A DNA stretch of 14,075 bases from JASFTV01 sp050050615 (GCA_050050615.1 JASFTV010000059.1:1-14075), one strand, 5' to 3'. Positions 7,254-13,606 are shown, numbered from the stretch's first letter. The notes: generated by a model from the sequence alone, not told the origin. Program-made: numbers and translations.

Positions 7254-7625
7254 ATGTTTGGCTATTTGAAAATGGTTGAACGGAAGATTAAGGAGGCCCA
7301 GGAAAAGGGAGAGTTTGACAATCTCCCCGGCCAGGGAAAACCTCTGGCCTTTGAGCATGAAGGCCACATCCCTGAGGAGCTCCGCATCGCTTACAAAATT
7401 CTGAAAAATGCAGACTGCCTCCCCCCGGAGCTTCAGGAAAAGAAAGAAATAAGACAGATGGAAGACCTCTTGGCCAATATCCCCGACGAAAAGGAGAGAT
7501 ACAAGCTTATCAAGAGGATCAATTACAAGATCATGAAATTGAATATGATGGGGAAGAAATCCCCTCTCCTTGAAGAAAAACAGATCTATTACAAGAAACT
7601 CGTTGACAAAATCGACAAAAAATGA
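7254..7625 (+). CDS. DUF1992 family protein (DnaJ-homologue subfamily C member 28 type)
   Basis: This 123-residue soluble protein opens with MFGYLKMVERKIKEAQEKGEFDNLPGQGKPL in outline; the GEFDNLPGxGKPL block at about 18-30 is the hallmark of DUF1992. The rest is strongly charged and helical (basic C-terminus, KKLVDKIDKK). The family also occurs next to J-domains in eukaryotes, but no J-domain HPD motif is present here, and the function is unknown. The start at 7254 is chosen because the family begins here and AGGA lies 9 bases upstream; the frame is open further upstream to 7167 without conserved residues. AT-rich sequence at about 7010-7090 is the likely promoter area, but no good box pair was fixed. 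The short membrane ORF follows 41 bases later. Confidence 0.88.
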   Translation: MFGYLKMVERKIKEAQEKGEFDNLPGQGKPLAFEHEGHIPEELRIAYKILKNADCLPPELQEKKEIRQMEDLLANIPDEKERYKLIKRINYKIMKLNMMGKKSPLLEEKQIYYKKLVDKIDKK

Positions 7626-7666
7626 GATTGGCGTCGCCCAATTAAAGCGACCAGGAGACACCATCC

Positions 7667-7780
7667 ATGGACATGAAAAGGGACTATTATGAGGACGTCC
7701 AGCTTTTTAGCTCCGGGGTGGTCCTCTTCTGGTTCATTGTCTTATTAGCCTTTCTTGCCCTGTTCCCTTTCGGCCTCTAA
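7667..7780 (+). CDS. 37-residue single-helix membrane peptide or livM-like fragment
   Basis: An ATG at 7667 with AGGAG nine bases upstream opens a 37-codon frame. It starts MDMKRDYYEDVQLF, then has one hydrophobic helix of about 20 residues (VVLFWFIVLLAFLALFPF), ending in TAA at 7780. The charged start followed by a helix resembles the N-terminus of branched-chain amino-acid ABC permeases of the LivM type (from memory, not verified), so it may be a broken piece of such a gene rather than a true small protein. Its last 36 bases overlap the 3' end of pyrD on the other strand. The good Shine-Dalgarno supports translation; the function is unknown. Confidence 0.45.
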   Translation: MDMKRDYYEDVQLFSSGVVLFWFIVLLAFLALFPFGL

Positions 7781-8698
7781 CCTTAAGCTCCTGATGATTT
7801 CACCGATATGATCAATGCCCTTTTCCCTGCAATACCTCCTGATCCCTTCCAAAACATCCAGGGTCGCCCTCGGATTGACAAAATTGGCGGTCCCAACCTC
7901 GACCGCACGGGCACCTGCTATCAGGAACTCCAGGGCATCCCTGGAATCCATGATGCCGCCCGTACCGATCACGGGAATCCTAACCGTCTTGACCACCTGG
8001 TAGACCATGTGGAGGGCTATAGGCTTAATGGCCGGCCCTGAAAGCCCTCCGGATATGTTGGCCAGTTTCGGTGTGCGGCTCTCCACGTCGATCGCCATGC
8101 CGGTCAGCGTATTGATCAAAGAGATGGCATGCGCTCCAGCCCCTTGCACCGCCCTGGCGATAATCCTGATATCGGTCACATTGGGGGTGAGTTTGACAAT
8201 CACCGGCTTATCCGTGTTCTTCAAAACCCGTTCCGTCACCCTCGCGGAAACATCAGGGTCGATCCCAAAAGCCATTCCGCCCCGTTCCACGTTCGGGCAA
8301 GAGATATTCACCTCCAGGGCGGACACCCCGTCCACGCCCTTCAAAGCAGAAGACAGTTCGCCATATTCGTCGATATGGTGACCGTAGATATTTACGATCA
8401 CTTCGGTGTCCAGGCCTTTGAGCTTGGGCAGCTTATCCTTGAGAAAGGCTTCGAGGCCGATATTGGCCAGTCCAATCGCATTCAGCATGCCGCACGGCGT
8501 CTCCACAATCCGCGGAGGCGGGTTACCGGCTATGGGCCTTAGCGAAAGACCCTTAACAATGACGGCCCCCAGGTGATTGAGGTCCACCAGAGAATCAAAC
8601 TCCAAGCCATAACCAAAGGTGCCGGACGCTGTCATGACTGGGTTCTTGAGTTCGAGAGAACCTAGTTTTGTTGTTAGATCAGGCGTGGGTACAGCCAT
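7745..8698 (-). CDS. pyrD: Dihydroorotate dehydrogenase, class 1B catalytic subunit
   Basis: This FMN enzyme oxidises dihydroorotate to orotate in pyrimidine synthesis; class 1B forms a heterotetramer with PyrK and passes electrons to NAD+. It has 317 residues from the ATG at 8698, preferred because GAGG lies six bases upstream; an in-frame ATG at 8710 adds four residues. It shows the NPVMTASGTFGYG FMN region (19-31), the catalytic Cys134 in NISCPN (Cys marks class 1, against Ser in class 2), and the IPVIGTGGI phosphate-binding loop near the C-terminal third. The last dozen or so residues (LEAEREQGKKG) look like an extension beyond the usual end, encoded in the stretch overlapped by the short membrane ORF. 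pyrK lies upstream in the same direction but 436 bases away because of the inserted repeat element. Confidence 0.97.
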   Translation of the reverse strand: MAVPTPDLTTKLGSLELKNPVMTASGTFGYGLEFDSLVDLNHLGAVIVKGLSLRPIAGNPPPRIVETPCGMLNAIGLANIGLEAFLKDKLPKLKGLDTEVIVNIYGHHIDEYGELSSALKGVDGVSALEVNISCPNVERGGMAFGIDPDVSARVTERVLKNTDKPVIVKLTPNVTDIRIIARAVQGAGAHAISLINTLTGMAIDVESRTPKLANISGGLSGPAIKPIALHMVYQVVKTVRIPVIGTGGIMDSRDALEFLIAGARAVEVGTANFVNPRATLDVLEGIRRYCREKGIDHIGEIIRSLRLEAEREQGKKG

Positions 8699-8770
8699 GC
8701 TAAGCCTCATTCATCACGAAAACACAAATTTAGTCACATTTTAGGAGCCTTATGAAACAGCTCGGTGATA

Positions 8771-9008
8771 GTATTGGCCATGGGGGTCTCTTTTCAAAAA
8801 CGAAGGGCATCGAGGACAGTTATGCAAAAAGGGGTAGCAAAGGCGGGCGGAGCACCTTCGTAGCCAATTCCACGGAGCTACTTTCATGGTGATTCCCGGG
8901 AGGCTCTCCGCGCGCTTGTCCCGCGCCTGCGGGGCCTCACCCGTGGCCTTACGCTGGTTGCCGGGCAGCGACTTTTCGTTTTTGAAAAGAGACCCCCATG
9001 GCCAATAC
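8771..9008. mobile_element. MITE-like element, copy 1, with perfect 34-bp terminal inverted repeats
   Basis: The 34 bases at 8771-8804 are the exact reverse complement of 8975-9008, around a 170-base GC-rich interior with no coding frame. The arms include GGCCATGGGGGTCTCTTTTC and AAAAACGAA. Weaker inverted similarity continues outward (TATGAAA, TTTAG and ATCACGAAA blocks on both sides), so the full element may span about 8713-9075, leaving 14 bases before the pyrD start and 59 after the pyrK stop. The interior matches, in inverted orientation, the interior of a second element at 11988-12285. No target-site duplication was found. No transposase is present, so mobility is inferred from structure. 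Confidence 0.75.
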
Positions 9009-9134
9009 CGGCGGAATTTTCATAGAGCTAAACTGTTACGAAATTTATCATTCCATTTTTTCGTGCTTTCGTGATTATCTTTTTTGCGGCCTCTCGGTTT
9101 GGGTAGGGATCCTTAAAAGAGATGGCTCGACGAC

Positions 9135-9926
9135 TTAGAGGGCATCCCAGTCTATAGCCTGGACCGGCAAAACCGGTCCGTCTCTACAAACGTGGTAATA
9201 AGTTCGGTCTTCATTGGAAGAGGCCTTAACCGCACAGCCCTGGCAGGCCCCCAGCCCGCAGGCCATGGACGCCTCCAAAGAAAGCTGACAGGAGATTCCG
9301 CGATCCATGGTCATTTCAGCCACCCTCTTCAGCATAGGTTTCGGGCCACAGGCAAACAACGATATGGCCTGTTTCTTAGATTTGTGTTTCTTCAAATACC
9401 TTTCCAGGAGATCGGTTACCGGGCCAGCATGACCTCTCGTTCCGTCATCCGTAGCTACGGAAAGCTCCATGCGGTGGCCTGCCACGTGGTCCACAGCGAT
9501 GATCTCGCTGGCGGACCCGAATCCCATCATAAACTGAAACATTCTGGTCTTCATGGACTGGGCCATGAAAAGAAGCGGCGCCACGCCGATGCCTCCTCCA
9601 AGCAGCACCGGGATTTGACCTCTTTTTGGCCGTTGAAATCCTTTCCCAAGGGGACCGAGGACACACAACTCTTCTCCTGCGTTTGTTTCCGCCATGATGG
9701 CGGTTCCCTGCCCCACAACGCGGTAGAGGACCAGGAAAACATCCGCTTTGATTCCGCATATGGAAAAAGGTCGTCTCAAAAGGGGATTCAAGCCGGATCG
9801 GACGCGCATCATCACGAACTGCCCCGGCTTTGATGAACTCACGATTTCAGGAGACCTCAGTCCCATCAGCCAAGTCTCAGAGGTGATCTGATCATTGAAC
9901 ACGATCTCTGCGTACTGGTCGATCAT
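9135..9926 (-). CDS. pyrK: Dihydroorotate dehydrogenase electron-transfer subunit
   Basis: This FAD and 2Fe-2S protein takes electrons from PyrD and reduces NAD+. It has 263 residues, close to the usual length of about 260. Seen: RRPFSICG at 51-58, the FAD-binding RPxS motif; GGGIGVAPL at 110-118, the NAD-binding ferredoxin-reductase-type glycine loop; FACGPKPML at 191-199; and the C-terminal cluster ligands C223, C228, C231 and C247 (CX4CX2CX15C), which distinguish PyrK from other reductases. Start ATG at 9926 with a candidate promoter 35 bases upstream; the Shine-Dalgarno is weak. pyrD follows in the same direction after the repeat element, and the pair almost certainly forms one enzyme. 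Confidence 0.96.
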   Translation of the reverse strand: MIDQYAEIVFNDQITSETWLMGLRSPEIVSSSKPGQFVMMRVRSGLNPLLRRPFSICGIKADVFLVLYRVVGQGTAIMAETNAGEELCVLGPLGKGFQRPKRGQIPVLLGGGIGVAPLLFMAQSMKTRMFQFMMGFGSASEIIAVDHVAGHRMELSVATDDGTRGHAGPVTDLLERYLKKHKSKKQAISLFACGPKPMLKRVAEMTMDRGISCQLSLEASMACGLGACQGCAVKASSNEDRTYYHVCRDGPVLPVQAIDWDAL

Positions 9927-9960
9927 GCCGGCAAGAATACCCTATCACCGCCTTTTATGA

Positions 9961-9988
9961 AAGATATTTTCTAATTATGTCGTGACAA
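9961..9988 (-). promoter_or_regulatory. Candidate promoter for pyrK-pyrD
   Basis: On the minus strand TTGTCA (9983-9988, 5 of 6 to the -35 consensus) is followed after 16 bases by TATCTT (9961-9966, 4 of 6). It lies in the AT-rich divergent gap between pyrK and the flavodoxin remnant, about 35 bases from the pyrK ATG. Confidence 0.45.
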
Positions 9989-10055
9989 TTTGCGCCGCCT
10001 GGATTATGTATTTCAATTGGATCACCGTTTTTCTTATAAGTGGATTTGAAAGACG

Positions 10056-10214
10056 TTGCTGGGAAAAATCCTGGTGATATACCACAGCGAGCAGTTCGGG
10101 GACACCAAGGCCCTTGCTGAGGCTTTTGCGGAAGGGGTGCGTGAGGGTGGTGAGGAGGTTGAGCTCATCAGCACAAACGAACGGCGGGTTCACCTCGATG
10201 AATACCTGGCCTTT
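10056..10214 (+). pseudogene. Flavodoxin-family N-terminal remnant
   Basis: The frame reads LLGKILVIYHSEQFGDTKAL, then AEAFAEGVREGGEEVELIST and NERRVHLDEYLAF. This is a clear flavodoxin-fold start: first beta strand, phosphate loop HSEQFGDTK, first helix, second strand. After about 53 residues the similarity stops where DAxxxGxPxY should follow, and the frame runs on out of phase with any known sequence until it closes at 10358 inside the next gene. No ATG start is present (TTG at 10056, poor Shine-Dalgarno). A normal flavodoxin needs about 140 residues or more, so this is read as a truncated relic whose 3' part was replaced by the carbamoyltransferase gene. Confidence 0.65.
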
Positions 10215-10261
10215 TTTGTCTCAAACGTTTACAATCGGAAAAATTTTACATGGAGGGTCCC

Positions 10262-11326
10262 ATGTCAGTCCTGGATGAAAAATTCGAGGAATTTGAAAAA
10301 CTGCCAAGTGAGGAGAAGATCAAGTATTTTGAAAGGGATGGCCGGCTTTATGACATGATCATCTCACAGCAGCTCAATCGTCAGATTCTAGAGGATATCT
10401 ACCGGATTACAAATCAACTGCGGTCTGTTGCAAAAAGCAAATCCGGCTCGCTTTTCCTGCAAAATCTCCTTTGCCACAAACGGGCCATGCTCTATTTTGC
10501 CCAACCTTCATCCCGGACCTTTCTCTCTTTTGAGAATGCCTGTCACATTCTGGGGATAAGGACATCTGAAATTCGCGACCCCAGCGTGTCATCCGAAGTG
10601 AAGGGAGAAAGCTACGATGACAGCTTGCGCACCTTTTCATCCTATACGGATTTGATCATCATGCGGCACAAGGGACAGAATATGGCCGAACGCGCCGCTT
10701 GGCTCCTCAATGTCTGGTCCAACCGCCCGGTTCCTATCATAAATGGCGGCTCGGGGAGCGATCAACACCCCACCCAAGCGATCCTCGATGTCTATACCCT
10801 TATAAGATCTTTTGAAAACCTAGGGGGGCTTGACGGTAAAACCATCCTGATGTGCGGGGACCTAGGGAGAGGTAGAACCGTGAGATCCCTGAGTTACTTG
10901 ATGAAAAACTTTGAAGACATGAAAATCATCTATGCGGCGCCCAAAGCCTTTCAGATGAAGAAGGACGTGTGCAGCTTCTTGGAAAAGCACAATATCCCTT
11001 ACCAGATTGAAACGGAAGCTTTGGAAAATGTGCTCGCTGATGCGGATGCCATCTACATGACCAGAATTCAGGATGAGCATGATGCCGTATCCGGCGAATC
11101 AGGTAGAACGGATATCTCCAGATTTAGACTCACAAGCTCTAATATGGAAAAGGTCAGACCGAATGCGGTGATTATGCACCCCTTCCCTCGGAGACATGAG
11201 ATTGATGTGGCTATCGACCCCGACCCAAGGGCGATATACTGGAGGCAAGAACGGAACGGTATGTGGACCAGGGCGGCCCTAATCGCTTACATATTCAACA
11301 TTGAGGGTGAGATTATGCATTACTGA
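10262..11326 (+). CDS. pyrB: Aspartate/ornithine carbamoyltransferase family, atypical PyrB type
   Basis: This enzyme transfers a carbamoyl group from carbamoyl phosphate, most likely to aspartate, giving carbamoyl-aspartate in pyrimidine synthesis. It has 354 residues, longer than E. coli PyrB (about 310), with an N-terminal charged helical extension. Carbamoyl-phosphate motif PSSRTFLSFENA at 82-93 (usual form STRTRxSFE), KGES at 114-117, MRH at 134-136, QHPTQ at 168-172, YMTRIQDE at 265-272 and MHPFPRR at 305-311. The SSRTF variant and the YWRQERNGMWTRAALI end belong to a divergent aspartate transcarbamylase group seen in deltaproteobacteria (from memory). The start at 10262 has GGAGG five bases upstream; an ATG at 10250 is less likely. 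Proximity to pyrK-pyrD supports aspartate as substrate. No pyrI regulatory chain is seen. Its last 14 bases overlap the convergent thioesterase. Confidence 0.85.
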   Translation: MSVLDEKFEEFEKLPSEEKIKYFERDGRLYDMIISQQLNRQILEDIYRITNQLRSVAKSKSGSLFLQNLLCHKRAMLYFAQPSSRTFLSFENACHILGIRTSEIRDPSVSSEVKGESYDDSLRTFSSYTDLIIMRHKGQNMAERAAWLLNVWSNRPVPIINGGSGSDQHPTQAILDVYTLIRSFENLGGLDGKTILMCGDLGRGRTVRSLSYLMKNFEDMKIIYAAPKAFQMKKDVCSFLEKHNIPYQIETEALENVLADADAIYMTRIQDEHDAVSGESGRTDISRFRLTSSNMEKVRPNAVIMHPFPRRHEIDVAIDPDPRAIYWRQERNGMWTRAALIAYIFNIEGEIMHY

Positions 11327-11738
11327 ATTGGAGTTTTTCTTCTATGATTCTCCTAAGTCCGGGCGGGATTCTTGTCGGCTTCCCGTTCGAATTCGTGCAG
11401 GCGTGAACCGTGTGACCGCTTACGAGCAGATTCCCTCGGTCGCTAACCACTCTATAATCGAAACGGATGCGCACCGGTCTCAGTTCGGTGATCGCCGTTT
11501 TCACCGTGACCAGTTCGTCGTATCCTACATTGTCGTGGTATTTGGCTGCAGCTTCGATAACCACCAGACTATACCCGTCAGTTTCCACTTTCGAGTAGGG
11601 AAATCCCAGCTCACGCATGAACTCAGCTCGGCCGATTTCGAAGTAGGTGAGATAATTCCCGTAATATACAACGCCCAAACGATCCGTATCCTTGTATCTG
11701 ACTCTGATTTTCGTCTCGTGCCAGCCGCCCTCTGCCAT
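11313..11738 (-). CDS. YbgC/4HBT-type acyl-CoA thioesterase
   Basis: This 141-residue hotdog-fold thioesterase hydrolyses acyl-CoA esters in the cytoplasm; the natural substrate cannot be told from sequence. The motif YKDTDRLGVVYYGNYLTYFE at 15-34 carries the catalytic Asp (D19) followed by G-V-V-Y and the N-Y-L signature of the 4-hydroxybenzoyl-CoA thioesterase/YbgC group. Length is normal. The ATG at 11738 has AGGAG eight bases upstream. It converges with pyrB and shares 14 bases with it. It stands alone, not beside tol-pal genes, so a YbgC-Tol link is not supported here. Confidence 0.92.
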   Translation of the reverse strand: MAEGGWHETKIRVRYKDTDRLGVVYYGNYLTYFEIGRAEFMRELGFPYSKVETDGYSLVVIEAAAKYHDNVGYDELVTVKTAITELRPVRIRFDYRVVSDRGNLLVSGHTVHACTNSNGKPTRIPPGLRRIIEEKLQFSNA

Positions 11739-11814
11739 GGTACCGTCTCCTGAGGTCTCCCCTCATCCTTATTTCGCGTCAGGCTTTTGTCACCCCGGCG
11801 CTCTTTAGGCAGGT

Positions 11815-11842
11815 ATTCTAATTTGCTCCAAGAGGATGTCAA
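11815..11842 (-). promoter_or_regulatory. Promoter for the thioesterase gene
   Basis: On the minus strand a perfect TTGACA (11837-11842) is followed after 16 bases by TAGAAT (11815-11820, 5 of 6). The predicted leader to the ATG at 11738 is about 70 bases. Confidence 0.6.
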
Positions 11843-11897
11843 GACGTTTCTGTAAAAGGGGCAGGCGCACTCACCGTGTTGCTTCACGCTCGCTCCG

Positions 11898-11926
11898 TTG
11901 ACACGCGCAAGCGCTTGTCCTATAGT
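11898..11926 (+). promoter_or_regulatory. Strong promoter with operator-like dyad, facing the NUDIX gene
   Basis: Plus-strand TTGACA (11898-11903), a 17-base spacer, then TATAGT (11921-11926), close to ideal. The spacer carries an imperfect 20-base dyad at 11900-11919 of form GACA-N-GCGC-NN-GCGC-N-TGTC, with eight of ten half-site positions symmetric. A repressor dimer bound there would cover the polymerase site. The first clear gene downstream is the NUDIX hydrolase, about 390 bases on, behind the second inverted-repeat element. Confidence 0.6.
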
Positions 11927-12139
11927 GCCTTCACTTGATGGAGGATGTCATTCTCTTTCAAAGACGGTTTGCCGCTGTGGCCGGGTTCGAGGGGCTCTGT
12001 TCAAAAAGGAAAAGCCGTTGCCCGGGAATCAGCACCGGGTATTGGGTGAGGCCCCGCAGGGACGGGACAGGCAGGGCGGAAGGCCTCCCGGGAATCGCCA
12101 TGAAAGCGCTTCCATCGAATGGACTGCGAAGGTCCGCCG

Positions 12140-12172
12140 TTCGACAAGCTCACGCCCCTGAGCAAAGTCGAA
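12140..12172. repeat. Nested palindrome A within copy 2
   Basis: The segment begins TTCGACAAGCTCA and ends TGAGCAAAGTCGAA, an imperfect inverted repeat around CGCCCC. The TTCGAC...AAGCTCA form resembles a short dyad repeat seen between genes in many environmental genomes (from memory). It is missing from copy 1, so it is either inserted here or lost there. Confidence 0.6.
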
Positions 12173-12189
12173 GGGCCGCCCGCCTTTCT

Positions 12190-12218
12190 ATCCTCCGTAG
12201 CAGGCTACTGCGAAGGAT
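12190..12218. repeat. Nested palindrome B within copy 2
   Basis: A 29-base near-palindrome, ATCCTCCGTAG at one end and CTACTGCGAAGGAT at the other, pairs at 10 of 12 positions (one as G-T wobble) about its centre. It lies 17 bases after palindrome A and is also absent from copy 1. Confidence 0.6.
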
Positions 12219-12318
12219 GGGCGCTGCCCCTTTTTGCATGGTCCCTCCCGCAAACTCTTCGTTTTTGAAAAGAGATCCCCATGGCTCGCATGAAGCACCG
12301 ATTCGTTTTTGGACAAGA

Positions 12319-12840
12319 ATGATGAGAGAAGAATATTTGGATATCATTGACGAAAATGATCGCGTCATTGGACAGGCCACAAAATCGGTCGTTCACCAGG
12401 AGGGCTTGAGGCACCGCGTTGGTGCCGTGTTGCTACAGCGAGAGGACGGCAAGTACTTGATACCCACAGCTTCGGAAATAAAAGTAGAGTCTGGGCGCCT
12501 CTACCATTCCGCGGCCGGTCATGTGTTATCCGGTGAGTCCTATCCCGACTCAGCCAGGAGAGAGCTTCTGGAAGAAACAGGCCTAAAAGGCGAAAAAGTA
12601 GAATATCTGGGCGGTTTCTGGTTTGAAAAAGAGTACCCGCAAAAGAAAGAGAAAGAGAGATTTCAGGTATACAGGGCAAAATACTATCGGCGTATGGGGC
12701 TTGTGAGATTGAACGAGGAACAGGTCAATGAGAAATGGTTGAGTGAGGAGGAGCTGAAATCCATCTACACGCATAGACCAGAAGAGATCTCTGGCCCGCT
12801 AAGACTCACCTGCAGAAGCATATTCCAATTTGAGAAGTAG
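12319..12840 (+). CDS. NUDIX hydrolase, YfcD/IPP-isomerase-like subgroup
   Basis: This 173-residue protein hydrolyses a nucleoside-diphosphate-linked substrate; which one cannot be told. A complete NUDIX box GX5EX7REUXEEXGU is at 67-89: G67, E73, R81-E82-L83, E85-E86, G88-L89. The N-terminus (EYLDIIDENDRVIGQATKSV, then RHRVGAVLL) resembles the YfcD/isopentenyl-diphosphate-isomerase-like group, but the usual QRR after the first strand is replaced by KYLIPTASE. The start is placed at tandem ATGs 12319/12322, with GGA about seven bases upstream. The frame is open back to 11935, but that part is translated repeat element and has no family match. Transcription probably begins at about 11933, giving a leader that contains the whole second repeat element. 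Confidence 0.9.
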   Translation: MMREEYLDIIDENDRVIGQATKSVVHQEGLRHRVGAVLLQREDGKYLIPTASEIKVESGRLYHSAAGHVLSGESYPDSARRELLEETGLKGEKVEYLGGFWFEKEYPQKKEKERFQVYRAKYYRRMGLVRLNEEQVNEKWLSEEELKSIYTHRPEEISGPLRLTCRSIFQFEK

Positions 12841-13025
12841 TCAGGGGTGGGTCAGATTTTCACGCATGACAAACCGTATGATAACAGACCTATGCATGGC
12901 AACGGCTAGAGTTTGGTCCTTAATTGATTGCGGTAATTTGTTAATGAGAACATTAGATGGTTTGCGTTCTATGAATTGCTTAGAGGTCATGAGATCTTTT
13001 CTTCTGCTCCGAGGCTCCCGGGCTG

Positions 13026-13058
13026 GCCTGCCACGAATCATGGCGGGCTGGTGTTTTT
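13026..13058 (+). terminator. Possible intrinsic terminator after the NUDIX gene
   Basis: GCCTGCCA (13026-13033) pairs with TGGCGGGC (13041-13048), with one G-T wobble and a 7-base loop, and is followed by TGG-TG-TTTTT to 13058. The T-run starts six bases after the stem, so it is not ideal. The gap 12841-13092 otherwise shows no gene: a 66-codon minus-strand frame there has no recognisable motif. Confidence 0.35.
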
Positions 13059-13092
13059 AGTAACGCCTTTGAATTGCATGAGGCTTGAAACC

Positions 13093-13596
13093 ATGCCCAA
13101 AAATAACGAAAGCTCTCGTGGTGCGTCTCCAGCCAAGAAGATGACCGTGTACTTCGGGTGTTCTATGCTTGGAGGTTACCTCTTCGTTAAGAAGGAGGAA
13201 TTGGCCGAGTTTCCAAGACTGATTGCAGGGCTCGGGCATGAAGTGGCCTCCGACCACCAGACTCAACCAGGAATCATTGAGAAGGAAGCCAAATTAGAAT
13301 ACACCTACATTCATGACAGGGATTACCGTTGGCTCTTGGAATCCGACATGGGAGTCTTCGAGATTAGCAACCCGAGTCTCGGAGTTGGTGGAGAAATATC
13401 AGACATGATCCACATGGGGAAGCCGATTTTACTCTTGTTCAAACAGGGTTTGGAAGAGAGCGTCTCAGCATACATGCAGGGAAAGGCCGGGTCAAAGTAT
13501 GTGGGAAGTCGTGTCGAGTGCCATGCTTACCAAGATTTAGAAGATGCAAGAAATAAGATCCATGCCTTCATTGAAGCGTATCGCTCCCATGTGTAA
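13093..13596 (+). CDS. Nucleoside 2-deoxyribosyltransferase / DNPH1-like N-hydrolase family
   Basis: This 167-residue protein of the nucleoside 2-deoxyribosyltransferase superfamily most resembles 2'-deoxynucleoside 5'-phosphate N-hydrolase (DNPH1/Rcl), which cleaves the glycosidic bond of dNMPs. Seen: VYFGCSMLGGYLF at 19-31 (phosphate and sugar loop), HDRDYRWLLESDMGVFEI at 74-91 (D77/D79 area), NPSLGVGGEISDMIHMGKPI at 93-112 with catalytic Glu candidate E101, then LLLFK. The DNPH1 consensus reads QPSLGVGYELGRA, so this is a close variant with Tyr to Gly before Glu. The start at 13093 has AGG nine bases upstream; the frame is open back to 12976 through sequence with no conservation. Hydrolase against transferase activity cannot be settled from sequence. 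Together with the NUDIX gene it suggests nucleotide clean-up (inference). Confidence 0.8.
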   Translation: MPKNNESSRGASPAKKMTVYFGCSMLGGYLFVKKEELAEFPRLIAGLGHEVASDHQTQPGIIEKEAKLEYTYIHDRDYRWLLESDMGVFEISNPSLGVGGEISDMIHMGKPILLLFKQGLEESVSAYMQGKAGSKYVGSRVECHAYQDLEDARNKIHAFIEAYRSHV

Positions 13597-13606
13597 AAAG
13601 AAAACC

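Larger units (their letters stand above)
11988..12285. mobile_element. MITE-like element, copy 2, diverged and with nested palindromes
   Basis: The right arm 12258-12285 (TTCGTTTTTGAAAAGAGATC, then CCCATGGC) matches the right arm of copy 1 with one change. The left arm at about 11991-12010 (GGGGCTCTGTTCAAAAAGGA) is a degraded match to the left arm. Read on the plus strand, the interior follows the reverse complement of the copy 1 interior along most of its length: AAGYCGYTGCCCGG, GGTGAGGCCCCGCAGG, GCCTCCCGGGAATCRCCATG and CCCCTTTTTGCAT occur in the same order. Two extra segments absent from copy 1 carry the palindromes listed separately. It fills most of the 580-base gap 11739-12318 and lies inside the predicted leader of the NUDIX gene. 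Confidence 0.7.

Noticed and set aside
4381..11925. Shared 12-base string CTTGTCCTATAG at about 4382 and 11914
   Set aside because: A 12-base match is expected several times by chance in 14 kb; the surroundings do not align.
11935..12318. 128-residue extension of the NUDIX protein from 11935
   Set aside because: It translates the repeat element; the family N-terminus begins at about 12322.
12841..13041. 66-residue minus-strand frame after the NUDIX gene, considered as a transposase or antitoxin fragment
   Set aside because: No motif of either was found; it is treated as non-coding.
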